Origin: a virus
Strand: one strand, 5' to 3'
Virus record (IMG/VR): IMGVR_UViG_3300046451_000053
Coordinates: 1 to 37,710 of that record
Length of the DNA: 37,710 nt
Positions 12,701-20,841 of the stretch are shown here, piece by piece (within the stretch, counting starts at the first letter, position 1; the number at the start of each line of letters is the position of its first letter). The translations under genes were made by a program, and so were the position numbers. The notes beneath the pieces are model-generated. The model did not search any database, was not told where the DNA came from, and saw only the letters and a list, made by a program, of their open reading frames with translations.

Positions 12701-12862
12701 ATGATTTATAATGAAATTAATCTAGGTTTTGCTAAATTAGTAGTTTACACGGACAATAAAGGAGTTGTTAAGGCTAATATGGCAAACTCTGACTGTGATT
12801 ATGCATTTAAAGTTCCAAAGCAGGAAATTTATACAAGAAAAGCAAAGGAGAACACTAAGTAA
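12701..12862 (+). CDS. Small hypothetical protein (53 aa)
   Basis: Starts with MIYNEINLGFAKLVVYTDN after an AGGAG Shine-Dalgarno at the end of the preceding gene. Short beta hairpin, then a Lys-rich helix (KQEIYTRKAKENTK). Its stop overlaps the next start (TAATG). Unrecognised. Confidence 0.55.
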   Translation: MIYNEINLGFAKLVVYTDNKGVVKANMANSDCDYAFKVPKQEIYTRKAKENTK

Positions 12863-13020
12863 TGTCGAACTGCTGGCACTGCAATGCTGAGTTGATTTGG
12901 GGTGGTGACCATAATATAGATCGTGAAGATGACACCTATAGCATGGTCACTAACTTGACTTGTCCTAAATGTGAGTGTATAGTATATGTTTATAAGCCAA
13001 AGGATAAAGAAAATGAGTAA
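12862..13020 (+). CDS. Zinc-ribbon protein CWHC/CPKC (52 aa)
   Basis: Two CxxC knuckles, CWHC (4-7) and CPKC (35-38), frame a conserved-looking LIWGGDHN...YSMVTNL core. Very similar small zinc ribbons occur in many marine phages, with unknown function. It is coupled to both neighbours by overlaps (TAATG upstream, eight bases downstream). Probably binds nucleic acid or a host protein; this is inference. Confidence 0.68.
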   Translation: MSNCWHCNAELIWGGDHNIDREDDTYSMVTNLTCPKCECIVYVYKPKDKENE

Positions 13021-13144
13021 TAGATGGATGTGGATTTATGGAGATGAATGTGACGAATTGTGGAAACATTTTGATATGGAAGATAGAAATTCTGATGATA
13101 GAATTAAAGTAAAACTTATCGACTTTGAAGAGAAAGAGGAGTAG
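13013..13144 (+). CDS. Small acidic protein (43 aa)
   Basis: Begins MSNRWMWIYGDECDELWKHF and ends in a charged DFEEKEE tail. It overlaps the preceding zinc-ribbon gene by eight bases and stops two bases before the next ATG. A GAGAAAGAGGAG stretch at its end supplies the next Shine-Dalgarno. No known family. Confidence 0.5.
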   Translation: MSNRWMWIYGDECDELWKHFDMEDRNSDDRIKVKLIDFEEKEE

Positions 13145-13146
13145 AC

Positions 13147-13419
13147 ATGCACGTTAATTTATTCGATTACGCTCCTAGAATAGGTTCCGGGTGGCGACAA
13201 GTAGAAGTTGTCACCGAAGGCTGGAAGTGGGTTACGATAAAGTACAACCCCAAGGTGTGGAAAGGTACAGACGTTCGTGCTCATCCTGACGATGTCTACT
13301 CTGATGTAGAGTACATCTTTGGGAGACCTATTAAATCTAAGATTAGGAAATCAATTTGGGAAACTTTACCTAAAAGTGAAACTCTCTTAGGTGTAGTGCA
13401 GGGACGTTATGCCACGTGA
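13147..13419 (+). CDS. Hypothetical protein (90 aa)
   Basis: A 90-residue protein with many aromatic and basic residues: WRQVEVVTEGWKWVTIKYNP, then VWKGTDVRAHPDDVYSDVEY. Mixed alpha/beta pattern without cysteine or membrane segments. Strong GAGGAG Shine-Dalgarno. It sits between two tiny ORFs in the pre-replication cluster and overlaps the next start by 11 bases. I do not recognise the family. Confidence 0.65.
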   Translation: MHVNLFDYAPRIGSGWRQVEVVTEGWKWVTIKYNPKVWKGTDVRAHPDDVYSDVEYIFGRPIKSKIRKSIWETLPKSETLLGVVQGRYAT

Positions 13420-13540
13420 TCCTAGCTGGAAATGGCTTAGAGCACTAGGTCATAAAATAATCCTTGCTAAGAAGGGTAAGAAGGTGTATACCCGTAAGAT
13501 CAAACATAAGGTGAGTAATGAACAAAAAATCACGTATTAA
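13409..13540 (+). CDS. Small basic protein (43 aa)
   Basis: Strongly basic: DPSWKWLRALGHKIILAKKG, then KKVYTRKIKHKV. It overlaps the upstream gene by 11 bases and the downstream one by 23. Could bind nucleic acid. Coding support is positional and compositional. Confidence 0.5.
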   Translation: MPRDPSWKWLRALGHKIILAKKGKKVYTRKIKHKVSNEQKITY

Positions 13541-13676
13541 AAATAGGCGTAGAAGTAATGCACCTAAAGTACCACAAGTGAAACCCGACTGGCCTACTGG
13601 TATTTATTGCGGTGGTGTTGTCGGTACTATTACTGAGCAAAATTCTGTTAAAAAGGAGAAGAAATGGAAGATTTAA
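13518..13676 (+). CDS. Small basic protein (52 aa)
   Basis: Starts MNKKSRIKNRRRSNAPKVPQ (Arg/Lys-rich) and has a central WPTGIYCGGVVGT. It overlaps both neighbours (23 and 13 bases). The AAGGAG within its end is the Shine-Dalgarno for the next gene. Function unknown. Confidence 0.5.
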   Translation: MNKKSRIKNRRRSNAPKVPQVKPDWPTGIYCGGVVGTITEQNSVKKEKKWKI

Positions 13677-13864
13677 AGATTGAAATGGTTTCTGAATATT
13701 GCCTTGGGAAGGGTAAAAAGCACTCTGATAAGGTAGGTTCTATATCTATAGATCACTTTGTAAGTGCAGAGGCTCTTGAAGAGTTGCTAGATGTTATTAA
13801 GTATAAAATGTTTGAGCACGATCCTGTTAAGTTAAACATCACTTTTAACACGAGTAACGGCTAA
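13664..13864 (+). CDS. Hypothetical protein upstream of primase-helicase (66 aa)
   Basis: A 66-residue protein: MEDLKIEMVSEYCLGKGKKH, a helical EALEELLDVIKYKMFEH, and a final strand VKLNITFNTSNG. An AAGGAGAAG Shine-Dalgarno precedes it. Its stop overlaps the primase-helicase start (TAATG). Position suggests an accessory replication role, with no sequence proof. Confidence 0.62.
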   Translation: MEDLKIEMVSEYCLGKGKKHSDKVGSISIDHFVSAEALEELLDVIKYKMFEHDPVKLNITFNTSNG

Positions 13865-15510
13865 TGGAGATACAGGAGTCTCAGATAGTAAGTGCTCACC
13901 AATTTTGCCCAGAGTGTGAATCCAGTGACGCTATGTCTATCTACACTGATCACACTTATTGTTTTAGCTGTCTAACTTGGAGAAGTACATTGGAAACAGC
14001 AGATGTAATACCCATGAATGTGCATAAAAGCCTTGAGGATCTTACCATAAGGACCACCGCAAAGTGGGAAGACCGTAAAATCTCTAAGGCAGTAACTAGT
14101 TTCTATGATGTTATTGTCTCAAATGGTAATGTGGAGTTTCCATATTATGACGGTACTGCTAAGATTGCTAGTAAGTTTAGAAATTTTGGTAAAGAATTTA
14201 AGACCACCGGAGAATTTAGTCAAGCAGGTATGTTCGGAGCGCATACCTTGTTAAAAGCTAAGAATTTTGAAGTAGGTAACACAGTTATTATCACCGAAGG
14301 AGAGTCTGACGCTCTTGCCGCCTTCCAAATAGCTAATAAAATCAACCCAACATCTGAGTCACTGACTCTCAACAAGACATTAGTCCCTGTTTTTAGCATT
14401 AAATCCGGTGTTGCAAGTGCAGAACGAGATATTAAAGCTAATTTAGAGATGTTAGAGAAGTTTGAGCGTATATTTGTATGCTTTGACAGTGATGAACATG
14501 GTCAGAAAGCCTCTAGGAAGGTCGCTAAGCTGTTTACACCCTCTAAGGCTAGGATAGTGACCCTAGAGCTAAAGGACGCTTGTGAGTACACTACAAAGGG
14601 CTGGGGAGACCAGTTCATGGCGCACCTTAAAGATGCTCCTATTTATACACCTAGTGGTATTGAGAACGCTTCTAACAACTTTGACCGCCTGTGGTCAGAG
14701 CAAAACTTAATCAGCATTGACTTTCCGTGGAAAGAATTAAACCAGAAGACCTTGGGCATCAGACAGCGTGAGATTGTCACTTGGGCGGCGGGAACTGGTG
14801 TTGGTAAATCCAGTTTTATGCGCGAACTACAGCACTTTTACATCAAGAACAATGATTTTAACATTGGGATAATTGCCCTGGAGGAGTCAGTTGACCGCAC
14901 AAGGCGTGGAATATTAGCTATCGAAGCTAACGATAAATTACATTTGAACGAAGTGTTCGGTAAGTACTCAAAAGAGGACATAAAAGGCTTCTTTGACCCC
15001 ACTTTAGGTACAGGTAAGGTATATTTGTACGATCATTTTGGCTCAATGGACTGCGAAGACTTGATAAATCGCGTTAGGTACATGGTTGTTGGCCTAGATT
15101 GCAAGGTAATATTTATAGATCACCTAAGTATTCTTGTCAGTGGTCTTGACATCCTAGATGAACGTAAAGCTATTGATAAAACAATGACCTTATTAAGACA
15201 GTTGACACAGGAAACTGAATGTGCTATACATCTTGTTGCTCACTTGAGCAGACGAAGTAACTCTGATAAATCTCACGAGGACGGTGGAGAGATCAACCTA
15301 GCTCACCTCAGAGGTTCACACGGTATCAGTCAAGTTAGTGACACTGTGATAGCCTTGGAGCGAGATACACAGTCAGATGACCAAGAAGAGGCTAACACAA
15401 CTACCCTGAGAGTGTTAAAGTGTCGCTACACAGGGGATTTAGGTATAGCTGGTAGGTTAACGTACAATAAAACTAACGGTAGATTACAAACTACAAAAGA
15501 TGAATTTTAA
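13864..15510 (+). CDS. Primase-helicase (T7 gp4-like)
   Basis: A bifunctional replication protein that lays RNA primers and unwinds DNA at the fork. Domains in order: an N-terminal zinc ribbon with CPEC (15-18) and CFSC (33-36); a TOPRIM primase core with ITEGESDALAAF (Glu145-Glu147) and CFDSDEHG (Asp208, Asp210); a DnaB-like helicase with Walker A AGTGVGKS (309-316), ALEESVDRTRRG near 340 and Walker B VIFIDHLS (415-422). The end of the helicase has the LRGSHGISQVSD motif typical of T7 gp4/Twinkle enzymes. At 548 residues it matches T7 gp4. Followed directly by DNA polymerase (TAATG), forming the replisome pair. Confidence 0.95.
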   Translation: MEIQESQIVSAHQFCPECESSDAMSIYTDHTYCFSCLTWRSTLETADVIPMNVHKSLEDLTIRTTAKWEDRKISKAVTSFYDVIVSNGNVEFPYYDGTAKIASKFRNFGKEFKTTGEFSQAGMFGAHTLLKAKNFEVGNTVIITEGESDALAAFQIANKINPTSESLTLNKTLVPVFSIKSGVASAERDIKANLEMLEKFERIFVCFDSDEHGQKASRKVAKLFTPSKARIVTLELKDACEYTTKGWGDQFMAHLKDAPIYTPSGIENASNNFDRLWSEQNLISIDFPWKELNQKTLGIRQREIVTWAAGTGVGKSSFMRELQHFYIKNNDFNIGIIALEESVDRTRRGILAIEANDKLHLNEVFGKYSKEDIKGFFDPTLGTGKVYLYDHFGSMDCEDLINRVRYMVVGLDCKVIFIDHLSILVSGLDILDERKAIDKTMTLLRQLTQETECAIHLVAHLSRRSNSDKSHEDGGEINLAHLRGSHGISQVSDTVIALERDTQSDDQEEANTTTLRVLKCRYTGDLGIAGRLTYNKTNGRLQTTKDEF

Positions 15511-17135
15511 TGTCGCATGTTGTTATAGATATAGAAACAGATGGGTTTGATGCAAGTGTTATACACTGTGTAGCTTGCATAGATCATCAGAACCGTGAGA
15601 GAGTATTCATAGAACCTAGCGGTCTAAGTGAGTATCTCTCTAGGTTTGATCTGGTTGTAGCTCACAATGGTATACAATTTGACTACCCTATGCTTAAAAA
15701 ACTGTGGAATATATCTATACCAGCCTCTAAACAGTACGACACTTTAATTGCATCTAGGTTAATACAGCCTGATATGGAGAAAGGCCATAGTTTGGAGACT
15801 TGGGGGCTACGTTTAGGCTTCCCAAAGTCCCCTAAACCTGATGATTGGGCTATATTTACCGACGAAATGCTTGCATACTGTAAAGTAGATGTTATTGTCT
15901 GTAGCTTAGTGTACCAAAAGGTACAAGAAGAGCTACAAAACTTCTCAAAAGAGTCCCTTTATAGCGAATTTAAGCTACAAAGGATGATAAACACCGTAAA
16001 AAACAACGGTTTCTACTTTAAAGAAGACGATGCTATAAACTTACTTTCTGAGATAGAGCAGAAGCAGGATGTTATTAAAGCAGAAATAAACAAAGTGTTT
16101 AACTCTAGATTTATAATAATGAAGACAAAGATCAAGGAGTTACCATTTAATATTAACAGTAGGGATCAAATAGCTTCCCAATTGATACACCTTGGCTGGG
16201 AGCCTAAAGAGTTTACCCCTTCCGGTAAGGCAAAGGTAAACGAGGATGTCCTAGATGGTGTAAATATACCACAGGCTAAATTAATATCAAGTAATTTTAT
16301 GCTACATAAACGTGCGGCTATGCTTAAATCTTGGATCAAGGCTACTAATGGAGATTCTAGGGTACGTTGTCAGTACCACTCTCTAGGTGCAGTGACCAAC
16401 CGTATGTCTTGCTCTGGTCCTAATTTACAGCAAGTACCGTCTGTTAGAAAACCATACGGAGAAGAATGTAGAAAGCTTTGGTCTTGTCAGTCTGGAAATA
16501 TGCTCGTAGGGTCAGATGCTCAAGGCTTAGAGCTTCGCGTGTTAGCCCACTATATAAATGACCCTGAGTACACCAAGGAGGTCTTAGAAGGGGACATACA
16601 CACCACTAATCAATTAGCGGCAGGTCTTAGTACCAGAGATGAAGCAAAGACGTTTATATACGCTCTGTGCTATGGTGCTGGGGATGCTAAATTAGGTACG
16701 GTAGTTGGTGGTAACGCCAAAGACGGTGCTCAACTGAGAGCAAGTTTCTTTGCTAAAATACCAGCATTTAAGAAATTTGCAACAAAAGTAATAAGCAAAG
16801 GAGAAAAGTATGGTAAGTTAACAGCAATTGATGGTAGGATCTTAAAGGTCCGTAGTTCTCACGCAAGCTTAAACACCTTGATACAAGGAAGCTCTGCTGT
16901 ACTTATGAAAAACTGGTTTATGAACACCGCTTTAGACTTAAAAAGGAGGTCTGTAAATGCTGGAGTTGTTGCTATGGTACATGATGAAATTATTTTAGAA
17001 TGTAGTGATAATTTAGTTGACACTGTTGCAGAATCTGTTAAACTAGGTATAAGGCTAGTAAATCAACAGTTCAATATACGATGTAGTTTAGACTGTGATG
17101 TTAATTTTGGAACTAATTGGAAGGAAATACATTAA
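15510..17135 (+). CDS. DNA polymerase A family with 3'-5' exonuclease
   Basis: Replicative polymerase of T7 gp5 type. Exonuclease domain: DIETDG (Asp7, Glu9), AHNGIQFDYPML (51-62) and YCKVDV (123-128). Polymerase motif A is GSDAQGLELRVLAHY (Asp336). Motif B is RDEAKTFIYALCYGAG (376-391) with Lys380 and Tyr384, the position equivalent to E. coli Pol I Phe762. Motif C is VHDE (490-493). At 541 residues it is shorter than T7 gp5 (704) and has no obvious thioredoxin-binding loop. Tyr at position 762 is associated in the virome literature with virulent phages, consistent with no integrase here. No intein. Confidence 0.95.
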   Translation: MSHVVIDIETDGFDASVIHCVACIDHQNRERVFIEPSGLSEYLSRFDLVVAHNGIQFDYPMLKKLWNISIPASKQYDTLIASRLIQPDMEKGHSLETWGLRLGFPKSPKPDDWAIFTDEMLAYCKVDVIVCSLVYQKVQEELQNFSKESLYSEFKLQRMINTVKNNGFYFKEDDAINLLSEIEQKQDVIKAEINKVFNSRFIIMKTKIKELPFNINSRDQIASQLIHLGWEPKEFTPSGKAKVNEDVLDGVNIPQAKLISSNFMLHKRAAMLKSWIKATNGDSRVRCQYHSLGAVTNRMSCSGPNLQQVPSVRKPYGEECRKLWSCQSGNMLVGSDAQGLELRVLAHYINDPEYTKEVLEGDIHTTNQLAAGLSTRDEAKTFIYALCYGAGDAKLGTVVGGNAKDGAQLRASFFAKIPAFKKFATKVISKGEKYGKLTAIDGRILKVRSSHASLNTLIQGSSAVLMKNWFMNTALDLKRRSVNAGVVAMVHDEIILECSDNLVDTVAESVKLGIRLVNQQFNIRCSLDCDVNFGTNWKEIH

Positions 17136-17551
17136 TGACGTTTCATTATATTGAAGGCAAGTTAGAGTACGCTATGATTTTTGACAAGAAAGATATGTTT
17201 GATCGCTGGAGTACTGTGCTCTTGCTTGAAGGTGATCAAATAATTAATGCTAAGAAGCTTAACCTCAAGATAAATCAAAAAGAGGATAAGTTTGATAATA
17301 TTCCTTATGTCTCACTCAAGACAACAATGCCTCCCAAGGTGTACGATGAGGAGAACAACCAGTACAAGGGGCCGACTATGCTAACGTCAGGAAGCGAAGG
17401 TGTTGTGAAGCTCACGCAGAAAGCGTATGATAATAAGTTTGGTAAGGGCATCACCACCTATATAGACAGCGTTAAGATTACTAAAGCTGTGCCTTGGTCA
17501 CCCCCAGATGCTGACGACTTTGCTCAAGGGGAGGGAGACAGCGAGTTCTAG
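17135..17551 (+). CDS. Single-stranded DNA-binding protein (T7 gp2.5-like)
   Basis: A 138-residue protein. The start at 17135 gives TAATG coupling with the polymerase stop; an alternative ATG lies 18 bases upstream. OB-fold-like beta pattern (GKLEYAMIFDKKDMF, then KLNLKINQ, YVSLKTTMPPKVYDE). The key sign is the acidic C-terminal tail DADDFAQGEGDSEF ending in Phe, like gp2.5 and bacterial SSB, which contacts polymerase and helicase. Located right after the polymerase. The end overlaps, in another frame, the open extension of the GIY-YIG ORF. Confidence 0.8.
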   Translation: MTFHYIEGKLEYAMIFDKKDMFDRWSTVLLLEGDQIINAKKLNLKINQKEDKFDNIPYVSLKTTMPPKVYDEENNQYKGPTMLTSGSEGVVKLTQKAYDNKFGKGITTYIDSVKITKAVPWSPPDADDFAQGEGDSEF

Positions 17552-17673
17552 TTGACTACGGTCACTGGGATGTTAATCTGGTAGGCGAGTTCTCCCCCGA
17601 AGATCACTTTGGATTCGTCTACCGGATAACTAACTTAAAGAATGACCGTTCTTACATTGGCTGTAAACACCTT

Positions 17674-18153
17674 ATGAAGTATCAGAAAGGTAAGCCAATT
17701 AAGGCTAGTGAATGGAGAACTTACTGTAGCAGTAGTAAGTATCTCAAACCGGAAATAGACGAACTAGGAAAGGAAAATTTTTCATTTACAATAATTTTAC
17801 TCTGTGATAACAAACGCAACTTGTACTACAATGAAATGAAAATACAAGTAGAATTAGGTGTGTTAGAAACAGATAAGTATTACAATGCAAACGTAGGTGG
17901 AAAGAGATTCTTTAGACCTGTTAAGAGTTATACTGATCCTAACTTTATAAGAAAAATAAGTGGTGCAAATCATTACAGATGTAAAGGTGATTTTATTGTC
18001 ACTTATAAAGGCGGTATTACTAACTTAATTAAGAACAAAAGTCTTAGGCAATTTGCTAAAGAGAACGGATACAATCAATCTCATCTTAGCAAGGTAGTTA
18101 ATAAGAACAAAACCCATAAAGATATTATTAAACTGGAGTTTTTAGATGGCTAA
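17674..18153 (+). CDS. GIY-YIG-type endonuclease ORF, conventional start missing
   Basis: From the first ATG the ORF gives 159 residues, but the same frame is open upstream to 17515. There it encodes the GIY-YIG hallmark: HFGFVYRITNLKNDRSYIGC at 17611-17670, which contains FVY and YIG. The ATG version would lose the catalytic Tyr/Arg region and be inactive. No ATG, GTG or TTG exists in the upstream part; CTG at 17578 is the only near-cognate of note. The frame is -1 relative to SSB and overlaps its last 12 codons. The C-terminus has a helix-turn-helix-like LRQFAKENGYNQSHLSKVVN, as in homing endonuclease DNA-binding modules. Non-AUG start, frameshift from SSB, or a broken gene are all possible. 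T7 resolvase (gp3) is absent, so it might fill that role. Confidence 0.72.
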   Translation: MKYQKGKPIKASEWRTYCSSSKYLKPEIDELGKENFSFTIILLCDNKRNLYYNEMKIQVELGVLETDKYYNANVGGKRFFRPVKSYTDPNFIRKISGANHYRCKGDFIVTYKGGITNLIKNKSLRQFAKENGYNQSHLSKVVNKNKTHKDIIKLEFLDG

Positions 18154-18982
18154 AAAAAAGATAGATACTTTGGTAGAGGACATTTACTCTCTGCTGGACA
18201 AAGGAACTACTTCCCCTAACCAAGAATACTTATTTGCAATGGCTTCTAATATTGTAGACTCTATGAAGAAGCAATTGTGGGTGGGTACTAAGTCCTCTGG
18301 TAAAGGTAAGTTACGTATGTCTAACATAGGTAAGCCTTGCACACGATCACTTTGGTACGATATAAACGGTGATGATAACAAAGAGAAGCTCACCTCTGAG
18401 ACAAAGTTAAAGTTTATTGTAGGTGATATAGTTGAAGCTGTTATCTTGTACCTTGTTAAAGAGTCCGGTCATGTGGTAACAGACCAACAGAAAGAAATAG
18501 AGATAGACGGTATTAAAGGCCACTTAGATGCTGTCATAGATGGTGAATTAGTAGATGTTAAATCCTCTAGCTCATACGGTATGCGTAAATTTAAAGAAGG
18601 TACTCTTCCACAAGATGACCCCTTTGGCTATTGTAGTCAGATAAGTGGTTACGCTAATGCCTTGGGTAAAAAGTCTGGTACGTTCTTGGCTTTTGATAAA
18701 AGCGCAGGTGATTTAGCTGTCTACACTTACAAGGATTTAGAGGACAGTAACAAAAGAATAAAGAAAGTTATAGCCGACACTTCCTGTAAGAAGCCTCCTA
18801 AGAGAGCTTTTGAGACAGTTACAGAGCGTAAGACAAACAAACAGAAGTTAGGTGTTAACTGCTCATACTGCTCTCACAAGAACACCTGTTGGGAAGATGT
18901 AGGTCTTGATTTACAATTTAAAAGCGGTAGACCAGTATTCTATGTACCCACTGGAGAAGAAAACAATGTGCATGGATTCTAA
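18146..18982 (+). CDS. Cas4/RecB-like PD-(D/E)XK exonuclease with Fe-S cysteines
   Basis: A 278-residue nuclease. Catalytic core: GHLDAVIDGELVDVKSSSSY, with Asp128 and the Asp137-x-Lys139 pair, followed by Gln165-x3-Tyr169 (QISGY), the RecB/Cas4 motif. Cys65 plus a C-terminal Cys239-x2-Cys242-x5-Cys248 reproduce the four-cysteine Fe-S signature of Cas4/AddB nucleases. It probably degrades DNA ends, as T7 gp6 does, recycling host DNA to nucleotides and trimming phage DNA. It overlaps the GIY-YIG ORF by eight bases and is followed by a small acidic protein and NrdJ. No CRISPR is nearby, so Cas4-like describes only the fold. Confidence 0.88.
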   Translation: MAKKKIDTLVEDIYSLLDKGTTSPNQEYLFAMASNIVDSMKKQLWVGTKSSGKGKLRMSNIGKPCTRSLWYDINGDDNKEKLTSETKLKFIVGDIVEAVILYLVKESGHVVTDQQKEIEIDGIKGHLDAVIDGELVDVKSSSSYGMRKFKEGTLPQDDPFGYCSQISGYANALGKKSGTFLAFDKSAGDLAVYTYKDLEDSNKRIKKVIADTSCKKPPKRAFETVTERKTNKQKLGVNCSYCSHKNTCWEDVGLDLQFKSGRPVFYVPTGEENNVHGF

Positions 18983-19157
18983 ATATATATCTAAGGAAAT
19001 TCTACGGGATATATCTGATACTTATAGTTCAGATGAAATACTTGACAACATAGGTATGCTCCCGTATGATCTTGCTTTGCTCTTAGCAGAAGAGATCAAA
19101 GAAAACATAAGTAAATTTGACCATAGACCATTGGATGCTTATACAAATGACATATGA
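18966..19157 (+). CDS. Small acidic helical protein (63 aa)
   Basis: Start ATG 18966 lies 9 bases after a GGAG and overlaps the exonuclease end by 17 bases; it also overlaps NrdJ by 11. Acidic, probably all-helical: SKEILRDISDTYSSDEILDN then LPYDLALLLAEEIKENISKF. Tight coupling to exonuclease and reductase suggests a role with one of them (partner or inhibitor), but no family is recognised. Confidence 0.62.
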   Translation: MCMDSKYISKEILRDISDTYSSDEILDNIGMLPYDLALLLAEEIKENISKFDHRPLDAYTNDI

Positions 19158-20841
19158 TAATACTCAATACGGGATGAAGACTTCCCTAGCCCAAGAGATA
19201 GATATAGGTAAATATCGTCAAACTGGGGAAGACTTCTACGGAAAGATAGTTAGAATAGCAGGTGCTCTTAAAGATACACCTGATCACTTTGAAGCTTTTA
19301 AAGATACCCTGCGACACATGAGATTCTTACCAGCAGGGAGAGTGCAGAACGCAATGGGAGCGGCTCGACAAACTACCGCTTTTAATTGCTTTGTCTCCGG
19401 TAAGATTGAAGATAGTATGGATTCTATTATGGGTAGAGCTACAGAAGCGGCAGAGACTATGCGCCGTGGAGGTGGTATAGGATATGATTTTAGTAATCTT
19501 AGACCTAGAGGTGATAGAATAAAGTCGTTAGACTCTAAAGCTTCTGGCGCAGTTAGTTTTATGCAGATATACGATGCAGTGTGCCAGACAATAGCCTCTA
19601 GTGGCCATAGGAGAGGCGCACAGATGGGTGTACTTAGAGTAGACCACCCAGACATAGAACAGTTTATCACCGCTAAGAACAACGGTACTGCCCTAACTGG
19701 TTTTAATATTTCAGTAGGTATTACAGATGAGTTTATGAAGTGCTTAGAAAAGAAAGAACCCTTCCCTTTAAAATTTGACGGTACTGTGCATGAAGAGGTA
19801 GACCCCGTAGCTTTGTGGGATATGATTATGCGCTCCACTTGGGATTGGGCAGAGCCGGGGGTACTGTTCTTAGACACTATTAACAGGATGAATAACCTGT
19901 ACTATTGTGAAACTATTGAAGCTACTAACCCTTGTGGTGAGCAACCTCTACCAGCTTACGGTGCTTGTTTGTTGGGAAGTTTTAACCTTCCTAAGTATGT
20001 TCATAATAAATCATTTGACTTCGGTTTGTTCACAGGGGATATATCTAATGTTGTCAGGGCTATGGACAATGTGGTAGACAGAACCATATACCCTTTACCA
20101 GAGCAGAAGCAGGAAGCTCTTAATAAACGTAGGATGGGACTAGGTATCACTGGCTTAGCTAATGCCGCTGAGATGTGCGACATGCCGTATGCGTCTAAGA
20201 AGTTTATGAAGTTTGCTACTGAAGTTTTAACAACTTTGAGAGACTACACCTATGCGGCTAGCTCCACATTAGCTCAAGAGAAAGGATCTTTCCCACTGTA
20301 CGACAGTCACAAGTATACCAGTGGGGAGTTCTTTAAGACTTTGTCACCGTGGGTACAAGATCAGATCAAAGAGCATGGTATACGTAACTCCCACCTGACC
20401 TCTATTGCTCCTACTGGTACTATTAGCTTGACTGCTGACAACGTAAGCTCTGGGATAGAACCTCCATTTAGCCTGTTCTACGACAGGACTATCCAAGAGT
20501 TTGATGGACATCAGATACAACGAGTAGAAGACTACGCTTATAGCCAAGGTGTGAGCGGTAGGACAGCTAATGAGATAAGTGCAGAAGAGCACCTATCGGT
20601 TTTAGCACTGGTCTCTAAGTACATAGACAGTTCTGTTAGCAAGACTTGCAATGTGGGCAACGATGTGGACTACGATCAATTTAAAGAGCTATACTACAAC
20701 GCTTGGAAACAAGGGTGCAAAGGTATAACTACTTTTAGAGCAGAAGGTAAACGGTACGGTATCTTGAATGAAGTCAAAGAAGAAGTGCAAGCAGAAGCTT
20801 GTTTTATAGACCCTATGACAGGACAGAAGACCTGTGAGTGA
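19147..20841 (+). CDS. nrdJ: Ribonucleotide reductase, class II (adenosylcobalamin-dependent)
   Basis: Makes deoxynucleotides for phage replication using vitamin B12, so no NrdB partner is needed. The start at 19147 (MTYDNTQYG) was chosen as closest to the conserved region; ATGs at 19117 and 19135 are in frame. Seen: Cys81 in FNCFVS, RRGGGIGYDFS near 107, GHRRGAQMGVL near 153, active-site NPCGEQ (Asn261, Cys263, Glu265), Cys274 in YGACLLGSFN, and a C-terminal Cys552/Cys563 pair for re-reduction. PTGTISL appears later. At 564 residues it is short, with no ATP cone. It resembles NrdJ of marine phages such as cobaviruses. Confidence 0.93.
   Translation: MTYDNTQYGMKTSLAQEIDIGKYRQTGEDFYGKIVRIAGALKDTPDHFEAFKDTLRHMRFLPAGRVQNAMGAARQTTAFNCFVSGKIEDSMDSIMGRATEAAETMRRGGGIGYDFSNLRPRGDRIKSLDSKASGAVSFMQIYDAVCQTIASSGHRRGAQMGVLRVDHPDIEQFITAKNNGTALTGFNISVGITDEFMKCLEKKEPFPLKFDGTVHEEVDPVALWDMIMRSTWDWAEPGVLFLDTINRMNNLYYCETIEATNPCGEQPLPAYGACLLGSFNLPKYVHNKSFDFGLFTGDISNVVRAMDNVVDRTIYPLPEQKQEALNKRRMGLGITGLANAAEMCDMPYASKKFMKFATEVLTTLRDYTYAASSTLAQEKGSFPLYDSHKYTSGEFFKTLSPWVQDQIKEHGIRNSHLTSIAPTGTISLTADNVSSGIEPPFSLFYDRTIQEFDGHQIQRVEDYAYSQGVSGRTANEISAEEHLSVLALVSKYIDSSVSKTCNVGNDVDYDQFKELYYNAWKQGCKGITTFRAEGKRYGILNEVKEEVQAEACFIDPMTGQKTCE

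Noticed and set aside
17500-17551. Canonical -1 frameshift slippery site at the end of SSB
   Set aside because: No X-XXY-YYZ heptamer is present in the stretch open in both frames; the G-rich run there does not fit re-pairing well.
18146-18982. CRISPR-associated Cas4
   Set aside because: The fold and cysteines are Cas4/RecB-like, but there is no CRISPR array, Cas1 or Cas2; position in the replication unit fits a phage exonuclease.
19284-19877. Leftward 197-codon ORF opposite nrdJ
   Set aside because: Antisense shadow of the reductase, whose motifs are unambiguous.
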